This document shows, one piece after another, positions 52,085-60,539 of a stretch of 64,000 bases of DNA (the stretch's first letter is position 1; every line of letters begins with the position of its first letter). A program made the translations under genes and the position numbers. The notes under the pieces were generated by a model. It saw only the letters and a list, made by a program, of their open reading frames with translations. It was not told the DNA's origin and made no database searches. Source of the stretch: DAOUCP01 sp034432155 (GTDB taxonomy: Bacteria; Chloroflexota; Anaerolineae; Epilineales; Epilineaceae); assembly GCA_034432155.1 (NCBI GenBank), contig DAOUCP010000123.1:19374-83373 (forward strand), given 5' to 3'.

Positions 52085-53368
52085 CTAGCGCCCGTCGTCT
52101 GCGCGTCCCACCTCCGCCGCCAACACCTCGGCGACGTCCAGCACCCGGATCTGATCCACCAGGCCACGGCTGCGCACGGCATCGTCGAACATCGTCAGGC
52201 AGTACGGACAAGCGGTGACCACGGTGTCAACCCCGGTAGCTATCACCTCATCGAGCCGCCGCTGATTGATGCGCGTCGCCGGGTCGGTCTCGAGCCACAT
52301 CTGACCACCACCGCCACCGCAGCAGAAGCTGGTCGCGCCATGCCGGCGCAGCTCTACCCGCCCCTGAAGCGCGCGGTCCAAGAGCTCGCGCGGCGGACGG
52401 TAGACCTGGCTGTAGCGACCCAGGTAGCAGGAATCGTGGTATGCAAAGCGCCGTCCGTCGGCCTTTGGCGCTCTCGCAGCCAAGCCAGCGGTTCGCCGGG
52501 CGTAGAACTCGGTGAAGTGCTCCACCCGCCAATGGTGTCCGAACTGCGCGTACTCATGCTGCAGGGTGTGATAGCAATGGGGACAGGCCGTCACAATGCG
52601 GTCGAAGGTGACCTCGCCGAGTTTGGCCGCGTTTTCTTCCGCGGACATCTGGAACAGGTACTCGTGGCCAAGACGACGGGCCGGCTCGCCGCAACAGCTT
52701 TCGCCGGCGGCGAGGACCGCGAGGTCGACGCCGTCAGCCTGCAGCAGCGCGATCATCGCTTGGGCAACCTTGCGGTTACGCTCGTCGAAGGTAGCGGCGC
52801 AGCCGAGAAAGAGCAGCGCCTCGCAGCGCTCGCCTGGCTGGAGCTGACGCACGCCCAGTTCTTGCACGCGCTGCCGCCGCTCGTCCGCGGGCAGTCCCCA
52901 CGGATTGGAGTAGCGTTCGATGTTGCGCAGCGTATCGGCAACTTGGCTCGGCACATCGCCGGTGCTCATCGTCTGGTAGCGACGGAGTTCGACGATGGAG
53001 TCGACGGGATTCACGAAGGCTGGGCAGACGGCGAGGCAGGCGCCGCACGTGGTGCACTGCCACGTGACCTCCGGGCTGACCGCGTCAGCGAGCAGCTCGG
53101 CATCCGGAGCACGGCGATGCCTGACCAGGCTGTCGCCCACAGCATCGTGCAGCCCGACGACCACCTTCCGCGGCGAGAGCGCCATGCCACTTAGCGTCGC
53201 AGGGCAGTTCTCCTCGCAACGGCCGCAGCGCACGCAAGCGTCGAGGCCCAGGAGCTGGTGCGATGGCAGCTCGGTGACGTGCCCGGCCCCGAAACTCTCC
53301 GCGTTCTCGATGTCGAGGATCGGTTCGGGGTGCCGGCAGGGCGGCGGGGGCGCGCAAGGAGGTTCCAC
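52085..53368 (-). CDS. HdrD-like Fe-S oxidoreductase, soluble part (frameshifted from membrane part)
   Basis: 427 residues if read from the GTG at 53368; more likely this is the C-terminal part of one protein whose membrane half lies in another frame just upstream (see finding). It has two ferredoxin-type clusters, CVRCGRCEENCP and CTTCGACLAVCP, then two CCG domains: CAATFDERNRK ... GESCCGEPARR and HDSCYLGRYSQVYRP ... SFCCGGGGGQMW. This is the layout of heterodisulfide-reductase D / GlpC-like electron-transfer proteins, which pass electrons between a quinone or carrier pool and a thiol or other soluble partner. It is the last gene of the cytochrome b-Rieske operon. Confidence 0.82.
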   Translation of the reverse strand: MEPPCAPPPPCRHPEPILDIENAESFGAGHVTELPSHQLLGLDACVRCGRCEENCPATLSGMALSPRKVVVGLHDAVGDSLVRHRRAPDAELLADAVSPEVTWQCTTCGACLAVCPAFVNPVDSIVELRRYQTMSTGDVPSQVADTLRNIERYSNPWGLPADERRQRVQELGVRQLQPGERCEALLFLGCAATFDERNRKVAQAMIALLQADGVDLAVLAAGESCCGEPARRLGHEYLFQMSAEENAAKLGEVTFDRIVTACPHCYHTLQHEYAQFGHHWRVEHFTEFYARRTAGLAARAPKADGRRFAYHDSCYLGRYSQVYRPPRELLDRALQGRVELRRHGATSFCCGGGGGQMWLETDPATRINQRRLDEVIATGVDTVVTACPYCLTMFDDAVRSRGLVDQIRVLDVAEVLAAEVGRADDGR

Positions 53369-54018
53369 GGGATGACGACCAGGTGCCGCAGCTTGGTAGA
53401 CGGAATGCTGGCCACGAACAACAAGCCAAGGCCGGCGTGCAGCCAGAAGAGGGTCAGGTGGAGCGGCAGGACCTGCTGCTCGGTCAGGCCCAAGGCCCCG
53501 TATCCTCGGGCCACGGTGCTGCCGACCGGCGAGTAACTTGCCCACGGGGGCTGGCTGGCGTAAAGCCGTAGCCCTTCGACGCCAAAACCGACCACGGCCA
53601 CCAGAGCCAGGAGGACCAGGGCATACCAGTCGTCCCAGCGTGATTCCAGGGCCGCGGGTCGCAGCACGCCGCGGCGCAGGACCGCCATGACGACACCGAG
53701 CAGAATGGCGATGCCGGCCCACTCCATGGCGACTTCGTACACCAAGTAGGCAATGCCCCGTGGCCAGGTCAATTCGAAGGGCGTGAAGAGCTTCATCTGC
53801 ATGAGGTTGATCGCCGTGCCCACAATCTGGATGCTCACGCCCCAGAAGAGCAGGAGATGCATGATGGCGGCGTATGGCTTGCGCAGTTGACGCGGCTGGA
53901 CGATGCCGTGAACGAGAAACTCCCATGCCCGCATGGGCCATTGGTGGCCGAGCCTGGCGGCCGGGGATCCCTCGCTAGGCGCTGGACTACCGTCGCTGGG
54001 CATCGCTGGCCTTGTCAT
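53328..54018 (-). CDS. NarI/HdrE-like membrane domain, N-terminal part of the frameshifted HdrD-like protein
   Basis: About 230 residues up to the point where the frames cross near 53327-53330; the frame itself continues to 53191 in nonsense. Five or so hydrophobic helices (PYAAIMHLLLFWGVSIQIVGTAI; AMEWAGIAILLGVVMAVL; ALVLLALVAVVGFGVEGLRL; LPLHLTLFWLHAGLGLLFVAS) with histidines that could bind haem b, as in the membrane subunit of nitrate reductase and HdrE. In related proteins this domain is fused directly to the Fe-S/CCG part, joined at a RPRRPAG-type segment followed by EPIL, exactly where the frame changes here. The ATG at 54018 overlaps the stop of the Rieske gene. Confidence 0.75.
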
Positions 54019-54449
54019 GCTGCACCGCCCACGTAGATCACGCCGCGATCGACGGCGACGGGGAAGCGGGTGAGTGGCCGTGGCGGCGGTCCGGAGATCA
54101 CCGAGCCGTCGTGCGGGTTGAAGAAAGCTTCGTGGCAAGGGCACATGATCTGGCCGCGTTGTTCATCCCACTTCACCAGACAGGCGAAGTGGGTGCAAAT
54201 CGCGGAGTAGGCCCGCAGGCCCTGGTCGGTATGAATGACCAGGGCAGGGTAACGACCGTACTTGACGGTCATGCCCTTGCCCACCGGCAGTTCGTCGAGG
54301 GCCGCCACCCGCATCCGCTCGGCCGGTACCTCCGAGGTGTCCGGCGGATACAGATACGCCAGCAGCGGAATGCCCACGGTGGTCACGCCCACCGCCACGA
54401 GGCCGCCGTTGACCAGCCTTAGGAAGTCCCGTCGCGTCATTTCGTCCAT
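54015..54449 (-). CDS. Rieske 2Fe-2S protein of a cytochrome bc-type complex
   Basis: 144 residues. A Tat-type N terminus (TRRDFLRLVNGG) and one membrane helix (about 14-33) precede the Rieske domain with cluster ligands in CTHFACLVKW and CPCHEAFF; SGPPPRPL closes the cluster. The small size equals the cytochrome b6f-like Rieske proteins of Gram-positive bacteria. It would take electrons from quinol at the outer face and pass them to cytochrome c. The start lies directly after the stop of the subunit IV gene, and its own stop overlaps the following ATG, so the four genes form one operon. Confidence 0.93.
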   Translation of the reverse strand: MDEMTRRDFLRLVNGGLVAVGVTTVGIPLLAYLYPPDTSEVPAERMRVAALDELPVGKGMTVKYGRYPALVIHTDQGLRAYSAICTHFACLVKWDEQRGQIMCPCHEAFFNPHDGSVISGPPPRPLTRFPVAVDRGVIYVGGAA

Positions 54450-54451
54450 GG

Positions 54452-54850
54452 CTAGCTAATCCATGCCAGGTAGGAAAGGACCGCCGCCACCGCCAAGACG
54501 GCGCCAACGGCTCCGGCACGCAGCCGATAGGCGCGTCGACTGCGGTCCGGCCGACGATCCAAGAAGGGCCACCAGAGGAGCAGCCCCACCAGGACGATCG
54601 GCACCGCGGTGCCAGCCGTTTCCGGCACGTACTTGAGCAGCTGGTAGAAGGCCAGGAAGTACCACTCTGGCTTGATGTGCAATGGCGTGTCCAACGGATT
54701 GGCCACCGGACCGATCTCCGGTGGATGCCGGATGCCAATGCTGGCAAGCACCACCAGAATCGCCAGCAAGCCGAAGGCCAGCCGTGCTTCGGTGAGAAAA
54801 TGGGTGGGAAAGAAAGGTACGCTTTCTTCGTCCACGGAGTGTTCTGTCAT
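54452..54850 (-). CDS. cytochrome b C-terminal subunit (subunit IV/PetD-like)
   Basis: 132 residues; GAGGAAGGG before the ATG. It contains the diagnostic HIKPEWYFLAFYQLLKYVP (the PEWY quinol-oxidation loop) with three hydrophobic helices, the layout of PetD/QcrC-type subunit IV. The upstream gene carries the haem-binding N-terminal half of cytochrome b. Together with the Rieske protein they make the core of a b6f/bc-type quinol oxidase in the cytoplasmic membrane. Confidence 0.93.
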   Translation of the reverse strand: MTEHSVDEESVPFFPTHFLTEARLAFGLLAILVVLASIGIRHPPEIGPVANPLDTPLHIKPEWYFLAFYQLLKYVPETAGTAVPIVLVGLLLWWPFLDRRPDRSRRAYRLRAGAVGAVLAVAAVLSYLAWIS

Positions 54851-54868
54851 GGTCAGCCCTTCCTCGGC

Positions 54869-55930
54869 TTACAAGGGCCGGGCGACGCCCACGCGCCGGA
54901 TCATCCAGAAATGGGCGCCTAGCATCGCCACGGTTACGAGGGGCAGGACGAGCATGTGAACCGCGTAGAAGCGGCTCAGGGTGAGATGGCTCACATCCCA
55001 GCCGACACGCAAGAGCAACAGGGCGGGTCCACCGATGATGGGCATGCTGCCGGCGATCTCGGAGCCCACTGTCGTGGCCCAGTACGCCCGCTGGTCCCAC
55101 GGCAAGAGGTAACCGGTGAAGCCGAATGCCAGCGTCAGGAGCAGCAACGTGACGCCACTCACCCATGTGAGCTCGCGGGGCGCTTTGTAGGCACCCATCA
55201 CGAAGACCCGCGCCATGTGCGCCACACAGACGATGATCATGCCGCTCGAGCACAACTGGTGAAGGAAGCGGATCCCGGCGCCGAATCGCACCTCGTTCTG
55301 GATGAACTCGATGCTGGCCCGTGCCTCCGCTGGTGTCGGCTTGTAGTAGAAGGCCAGAAGGATTCCCGTGACGGCCTGGACGGCGAACAGGAAAAACGTG
55401 ATGCCGCCCAAGCAGTAGAACCACTGCCGGGCAAAGCGAGGCACCGGTTTGGAAAGTGCCTGGCGCAGCGGCTCGGCCAGCCCGAACCGGGCATCCAGCC
55501 AACCCACAGCCCGCCAGGTGACTGGCACCCACGGTTGCCGAGACCGCACCACGCTGACGCTGCGCACCATGCCCAGGGCAAACACCAGACCCAGCCCACC
55601 GAACAGCGCCCAGCGAAACGAGGGCGTGAGGGGGTTGTGGTTCTCCCCCGTCAGGTGGCAATGGAGGCATGGTTCCTGCCTCGGCGTCGGGATCTGCGTC
55701 GCCGCCACGGCACTCGATCCGCCGTCGCCGGGCCGGGGTTGCGGAAGCGCTGCGGGCGCTCCCGTCCGGGCTGGCGTCGCCGCCATGGCTGCCGACGGCA
55801 GCCCCGATTGCCAATCCCTCGCTCGAGCGCTCCACAGCGTCCGGCCAACGCCGGCGGTGGCGACGAGCAGTACGCCGCCAACCACGACGGCCAGACTGTG
55901 CCACAAGCGGAGGCGATTCCGGTCGCGCAT
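54869..55930 (-). CDS. cytochrome b6-like subunit with N-terminal c-type haem segment
   Basis: 353 residues from the ATG at 55930 (GAGGTGG upstream). After an N-terminal membrane helix (about 7-27) there is a periplasmic stretch of about 60 residues with a CLHCH haem-c motif at residues 88-92, then a further helix and the cytochrome b N-terminal domain (about 150-353): bis-histidine pairs in FLHQLCSSGMIIVCVAH and HLTLSRFYAVH, and the RAYWATTV Qo-site segment. Such c-haem additions to cytochrome b would give a built-in exit for electrons from the Rieske centre. The haem is single and its partner unknown. First gene of the operon. Confidence 0.88.
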   Translation of the reverse strand: MRDRNRLRLWHSLAVVVGGVLLVATAGVGRTLWSARARDWQSGLPSAAMAATPARTGAPAALPQPRPGDGGSSAVAATQIPTPRQEPCLHCHLTGENHNPLTPSFRWALFGGLGLVFALGMVRSVSVVRSRQPWVPVTWRAVGWLDARFGLAEPLRQALSKPVPRFARQWFYCLGGITFFLFAVQAVTGILLAFYYKPTPAEARASIEFIQNEVRFGAGIRFLHQLCSSGMIIVCVAHMARVFVMGAYKAPRELTWVSGVTLLLLTLAFGFTGYLLPWDQRAYWATTVGSEIAGSMPIIGGPALLLLRVGWDVSHLTLSRFYAVHMLVLPLVTVAMLGAHFWMIRRVGVARPL

Positions 55931-56094
55931 AGGCCACCTCGTTGGGGAGGGTGCGGCCGAGGATCGAACGGGCGCTTGGCCCGCGGTCATCGTCGGCCGC
56001 GATACGTTGGTCAACGGTCCCAGGCAGTACACCGCGCCGGGGCCGCGGGTCTTCGCCGAATCCGGCATGATAGTAGCGGCCCGGCGCCAGTGGG

Positions 56095-57768
56095 TCAACG
56101 TTTCGTGAGGTTGCCGCTGGTCGTAGGTGCACCCGCCCCGCGGCGCGGCGGGAAGCGGCAGACGGCGCTCCAGCCTTCGCCAATCTGCATCTCGGTGAGC
56201 GGGAATTGGCTTGCCAGCTCGTCCCGGGTGGCGCTGGCCGCGACGAGACAGAACGTGGCCTGGGGATCGGCCTCCAGGAACCAGCGCATTTCCGTCACGT
56301 CCGCGAGCTCGAACGGAGTGCCCCGGAGCGCGAGGAGCAGCCGAAATGCGCCGGTGGGGTCTCCGCCGCCGCCCAGGCGGATGGGGCGCATGGCTGTGTC
56401 GACCAACACATAACCGTTCGTCTGATGCACCGCCTCGGTTAGTCGTTCGGCGGCGGCGATGATCGGCTCATTCGTCCGGCCAGCGCTCTTCTCTCGCGCG
56501 TAGTGGGCGCCGATCGTGCCCAGCGAAACCAATGCCAGGCCGCAGATGCCGGCCGTGGCAAGCTGGCCGAGCACAGGCCGGCGCGCCGCCAAGCCGACGA
56601 CGCTGGCGCTCAGCGCGACCTGGGCCAGCGGCAGCACGAAGCCGAGGTAACGCATGTCGTAGAAGTTGTGGTAGCTATCGAGGATCGCTGGCATGACCAA
56701 AACGCCAGTGCCGCCGGCGAGGGCAAGCAGCCGCACGTCGCGGTGAGCAATTCCAGAGCTGCCCGACCTGGCACCCACCGCGTCCGGGGCCGGGCTCTTC
56801 CAGCCCGCGTGGCGAGCGACAGCCGCCAACGCTCCGAGCAGAAGCAAGCCATAGAGAACTGTCAGCCCGGCACGCAGCCGGTCGGCGACGTGGACCAGGA
56901 CGGATGGCACCGGGTCGCCGACTTCAGCGCTCGCTCCTGCACCGGCGAGTCGGCCAAGTTGGCCTCCCAAGGAGATCAGGTTCTCGACATACAGGACGGC
57001 CGTCAGGTGCCGCTCGACCGGCTGGGCAGGCCGTGTCGCCTCCGCCAGCGCCGGCATGCCATGCAGCACGTTGTAAGCGACGAGCGGGCTGATGACCAGT
57101 GCCAGCACCGCCACCGCCCACCACGTGCCTGGCTGACGCAGGAGGCGATGGCCCTGCGGGCCGGTGAGCCACCAGAGCGTCGCACCCGCAAAGGGCAGAA
57201 GGGCCGAAGGATGGCTGCTCGCCGCCAAGCCCCATGCCATCGCGGCCGCCACCAGCCAGCCGCCGCATCGCCGGCCATCCCGGTACAGGCAGGCAACGGC
57301 GGACGTGGTCCACAGCGGCGTCGAATGGTTCGCCCAGGCCACGTGACTGATGAGCACCACATGGCCGAACGCCGTTGCCGAGAGCAGCGCCGCCAGGATT
57401 CCCGCCCGGCGGCCAGCGACGGTGCGACCCAGGACGTAGGTGACGCCCACCGTCAGCGAGCCGAGCAGAAGGGCGAACAAGCGTGGCGACGCCGGGCGAG
57501 GGCCGGTCAGCCGCAACCAGACGGCCAGGAAGTAGGCCCAATGCGCGCCGCGATAAGCATCGTTATGCACCAGCGGCCGCTCGCCGCGCAGGGCGATGCC
57601 CACTGCCGGCCACACCTCGCGAACCTCATCGGTGAACCGGGGAATCGTCTCGAGGTTGGGTAGCCGAATGGCCGCTGCCAGGAGGATCGCGGCCAGCAGG
57701 ATGGCCCCATCGACGGCCCATCGTGTCGTTTCGGGGCGAAGGACCCACCTTCGCGGGACCGTTTTCAT
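56095..57768 (-). CDS. polytopic glycosyltransferase, GT39/ArnT-PMT-like
   Basis: 557 residues from the ATG at 57768; the frame is open further through intergenic repeats. About ten membrane helices, with the early acidic motif FTDEVREV in the first outer loop matching the DE motif of dolichyl/undecaprenyl-phosphate-sugar mannosyltransferases (PMT_2/GT39), and a C-terminal extramembrane domain of about 110 residues. These enzymes move a sugar from a lipid carrier onto protein or lipid on the outer face. The many Thr/Pro-rich secreted proteins nearby would be natural O-glycosylation targets; that link is inference. Convergent/overlapping with the region upstream of cytochrome b. Confidence 0.8.
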   Translation of the reverse strand: MKTVPRRWVLRPETTRWAVDGAILLAAILLAAAIRLPNLETIPRFTDEVREVWPAVGIALRGERPLVHNDAYRGAHWAYFLAVWLRLTGPRPASPRLFALLLGSLTVGVTYVLGRTVAGRRAGILAALLSATAFGHVVLISHVAWANHSTPLWTTSAVACLYRDGRRCGGWLVAAAMAWGLAASSHPSALLPFAGATLWWLTGPQGHRLLRQPGTWWAVAVLALVISPLVAYNVLHGMPALAEATRPAQPVERHLTAVLYVENLISLGGQLGRLAGAGASAEVGDPVPSVLVHVADRLRAGLTVLYGLLLLGALAAVARHAGWKSPAPDAVGARSGSSGIAHRDVRLLALAGGTGVLVMPAILDSYHNFYDMRYLGFVLPLAQVALSASVVGLAARRPVLGQLATAGICGLALVSLGTIGAHYAREKSAGRTNEPIIAAAERLTEAVHQTNGYVLVDTAMRPIRLGGGGDPTGAFRLLLALRGTPFELADVTEMRWFLEADPQATFCLVAASATRDELASQFPLTEMQIGEGWSAVCRFPPRRGAGAPTTSGNLTKR

Positions 57769-57789
57769 GGCGGAGCCCAGTATAGACGA

Positions 57790-57876
57790 GGGAGCGCCAC
57801 GCGTGCCGGGGGGCCCGTACCCCGCGGTCCGGCCCATCCTGGAGGCGTGGGGAGCGCCACGCGTGCCGGGGGGCCC
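57790..57876. repeat. two identical 27-bp direct repeats, 60-bp period
   Basis: GGGAGCGCCACGCGTGCCGG plus seven more bases at 57790-57816 and 57850-57876, without a mismatch. They sit in the 386-bp divergent gap between the GT39-like and MFS genes. The rest of that gap holds no recognised feature. Confidence 0.85.
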
Positions 57877-58154
57877 TGCGCCCGGCCAGAGGGGGAGAGA
57901 CGAGCACTCGATGCTACCCGGCACTTCGGCCTTGCGTCAGCGGAGGCTACCATATGGCCTCCCGTGCTTCGCCAAGCCGTGTTCCCGTGCTCTGGTCTAC
58001 CATGCCGACCTTCGGCCGTGGTGCACCGATGGCCGCTGCCAGCGGCGCGTGCCGGTGACAACCGGCCCTGCGCGCCGGTCGCCTCGGTGGCCGCTCCGCG
58101 TCTGTGTCGAGCGTGCCCGCGAAGTGCCGAATGCCAGACGGCGAGTGGCGCACC

Positions 58155-59426
58155 ATGAACGAGTGGGTGCTCCCCGGCGCCACGCTGCTGACGCGGGGTC
58201 GAGCTGGCCTGGGCAGCTATGCTGCGCGTCTGCGGCAGTTCAGTCGCAATGCCAGGCTGTACCTGCTTGCCATCTCCATCGCCGGGATCGCCTTCGGTGT
58301 TTACCGCCTCATCTTCAACTTCTATGTGCTCGCGCTCGGCTATGACCGAGCCTTCCTGGGTGAGGTGCTGACCATCAACAGCCTGGTCACCCTGGTGGCA
58401 GCCATCCCGGTGGGCTACCTGGGCGACCGGCTGGGGCGCAAGGTCACGTTGCTTGCCGGCGGCATCCTTTCCGCGGCGGCGGTCTTCGGGATGGTGGTCT
58501 GGCGGAGCGCGCCGGGCCTCGTTTGCATGAACGCCTTCTTTGGTCTCGGTCAGAGTTTGGGTGCCGTGACGCTGGGTCCCTTTCTCATGGAGAACAGCGG
58601 CGAAGAGGAACGTACCTACCTCTTCGCCTTCGTCTCGGGCCTGCAGATGATCGCTGCTTCGCTTGGCAACTGGCTTGGCGGTTGGCTGCCGGGGCTGCTT
58701 GGTCCGCTGCGCAGCGTGGGCGCCACCCATCCCGAGGCCTACGCCATGGCGATGCTGGCCGCCGCGGTGCTCGCCGTAGTCTCCGTGGGGCCCTTCCTGG
58801 CCCTTCGGCGGCGGCGTCTCGCCCGACCTGGGCAGCAGGTTCTGTCGCCGCTCGGCTATGCGCGCCAGCATCCCCAGCGTCTGGGCCAACTGGTGACACC
58901 CATGCTCATCACCTCCATTGGCGCGGGGCTGTTCATGCCGTTCATGAACGTCTTCTTTCGGGTCCAGCATCACCGCTCCGACGCCACCATTGGGTCTCTG
59001 CTGGCCGTCGGCTCGCTGGCCATGGCCGCTGGCTTACTCGTGGCCCCGCCGTTGGCCGACCGGTTCGGCAAGGTGCGCATCGTGGTTGCCAGCCAGGCGC
59101 TGTCCATTCCGTTCTTGTTCCTCCTTGGCTACGCGCCGGTCTTCTGGCTGAGTGCGGCAGCCTATCTGGTGCGCCTGGCACTCATGAACATGAGCAACCC
59201 GCTGTACCAGTCGTTCGTCATGGAGCAAGTCGAGGAGGGTGCGCGAGCCACGGTGGCGAGTCTGGTGAGCATGGCCTGGAGCTTCGGCTGGGCCTTCAGC
59301 CCCATCGTGAGTGGCCGGTTGCAGGAGCAGTCCGGCTTCGGTATGGTATTCGCGTTGGTGATCGTCCTGTACTGCACGGCGATCTATCTTTACTGGCGGT
59401 TCTTCGTTCGCACCGTCGGGCAATGA
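58155..59426 (+). CDS. MFS transporter
   Basis: 423 residues from the ATG at 58155; ATGs at 58131 and 58104 are possible but less consistent with a membrane protein N terminus. Twelve predicted helices, the first starting near residue 35. The loop 2-3 signature GYLGDRLGRK (major-facilitator A motif) is intact, with a weaker counterpart in the second half (PLADRFGKVR). A drug or metabolite exporter of the MFS_1 type is likely; the substrate is not deducible. It is followed after 19 bp by an aldo/keto reductase gene. Confidence 0.88.
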   Translation: MNEWVLPGATLLTRGRAGLGSYAARLRQFSRNARLYLLAISIAGIAFGVYRLIFNFYVLALGYDRAFLGEVLTINSLVTLVAAIPVGYLGDRLGRKVTLLAGGILSAAAVFGMVVWRSAPGLVCMNAFFGLGQSLGAVTLGPFLMENSGEEERTYLFAFVSGLQMIAASLGNWLGGWLPGLLGPLRSVGATHPEAYAMAMLAAAVLAVVSVGPFLALRRRRLARPGQQVLSPLGYARQHPQRLGQLVTPMLITSIGAGLFMPFMNVFFRVQHHRSDATIGSLLAVGSLAMAAGLLVAPPLADRFGKVRIVVASQALSIPFLFLLGYAPVFWLSAAAYLVRLALMNMSNPLYQSFVMEQVEEGARATVASLVSMAWSFGWAFSPIVSGRLQEQSGFGMVFALVIVLYCTAIYLYWRFFVRTVGQ

Positions 59427-59445
59427 GTCGGTGGAGAGGTGGGGG

Positions 59446-60393
59446 ATGGAGTATCGGCGACTGGGTCAGTCCGGCCTGCGCGTGAGCGCTCTCTCGCTGG
59501 GCGGCTGGATCAACTTCGAACGCAAGCTGCCCGAGGCTGACGCCCGGGACATCGTCGCCCGAGCCTATGGGCAGGGGATCAACTTCTACGACCTCGCAGA
59601 TGTCTATGGCCATGGCGAGGCCGAGCGCTGGATGGGTGGCATGCTGCGCGAGTATCCGCGCCACACCTTGGTGATCTCAAGCAAGGTGTTTTTCCCGATG
59701 AGCGACGACGTCAACGATCGGGGACTGTCGCGCAAGCACATCCTCGAGAGCATCGATCGCAGTCTGGCCAACCTGGGCACCGACTACCTGGACCTGTACT
59801 TCTGCCACCGCCCGGACCCCCACACACCTCTGTTGGAGACGGCGCGGGCAATGGATGATCTCATCCACCAGGGCAAGGTCCTTTACTGGGGCACCTCGGA
59901 GTGGGAGCCCCAGGGGTTGGCCGCTGTCTGCGAACTGTGTGCTCAGCACGGGCTAACTCCGCCACAGGTGGAGCAACCGCAGTACTCGCTCTTGCATCGC
60001 GAACGGGTGGAGCAGCGGGTTCTGCCGGTGGCTGAGGCCTACGGCCTGGGTCTGGTGGTCTGGTCGCCGCTGGGCATGGGGATGCTGACCGGCAAGTACG
60101 ACAGCGGCATCCCCCGTGACTCGCGGTTTGGCCGGGAGGAGTGGTCGCGGGAGCAGTACGTGACCGATGAGAACCGGCGGATCGTCCTGGCTCTGCGGCC
60201 CATCGCCCAGGAACTGGGGCTAACCCGCGCCCAGCTAGCCTTGGCGTGGGTGCTGCGCAAGCAGGCGATCAGCAGCGCCATCATCGGTGTGACCAGCGTG
60301 GCTCAGCTCGATGAGAACCTCGGTGCGGTCGGCGTCACGCTCGCGGACGAGGTGCTGAGCCGCATCGAGCGCGTGCTGGCGGGCGACCTCTGA
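59446..60393 (+). CDS. aldo/keto reductase (Kv-beta/YghZ-like)
   Basis: 315 residues from the ATG at 59446 (GGAGAGGTGGGGG upstream). AKR barrel with the catalytic tetrad Asp (NFYDLADVYG), Tyr (same segment), Lys (VISSKV) and His (LYFCHRPD), and the NADPH motif near the C terminus (GVTSVAQLDENLGA). The sequence belongs to the AKR6/AKR14-like group, which includes voltage-gated potassium channel beta subunits and bacterial YghZ. They reduce aldehydes with NADPH in the cytosol. Confidence 0.92.
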   Translation: MEYRRLGQSGLRVSALSLGGWINFERKLPEADARDIVARAYGQGINFYDLADVYGHGEAERWMGGMLREYPRHTLVISSKVFFPMSDDVNDRGLSRKHILESIDRSLANLGTDYLDLYFCHRPDPHTPLLETARAMDDLIHQGKVLYWGTSEWEPQGLAAVCELCAQHGLTPPQVEQPQYSLLHRERVEQRVLPVAEAYGLGLVVWSPLGMGMLTGKYDSGIPRDSRFGREEWSREQYVTDENRRIVLALRPIAQELGLTRAQLALAWVLRKQAISSAIIGVTSVAQLDENLGAVGVTLADEVLSRIERVLAGDL

Positions 60394-60539
60394 GCTGGCT
60401 GCCCGCGGCGGCCGAACTGTCTCGCTCCTGGCTGCCGGCCGAGCGGCTGGCTGTGGGCTGCGACCGAAGTGGCTGGCTGCAGCGGGAGCGGCTCGGTCGC
60501 GGCCGCCGGCAGCGACTAAGACTGCTGGCAGCCCGTGTT
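60394..60539. other. 146-bp gap with irregular CTGGCTG repeats
   Basis: The space between the aldo/keto reductase and hypB contains four copies of TGGCTG-like words at irregular spacing. The convergent gene ends suggest termination here, but no clean hairpin with T-run is found. Confidence 0.4.

Noticed and set aside
54456..56183. 575-codon minus-strand frame over the cytochrome genes
   Set aside because: It overlaps cytochrome b and subunit IV in another frame; those have clear haem and PEWY motifs.
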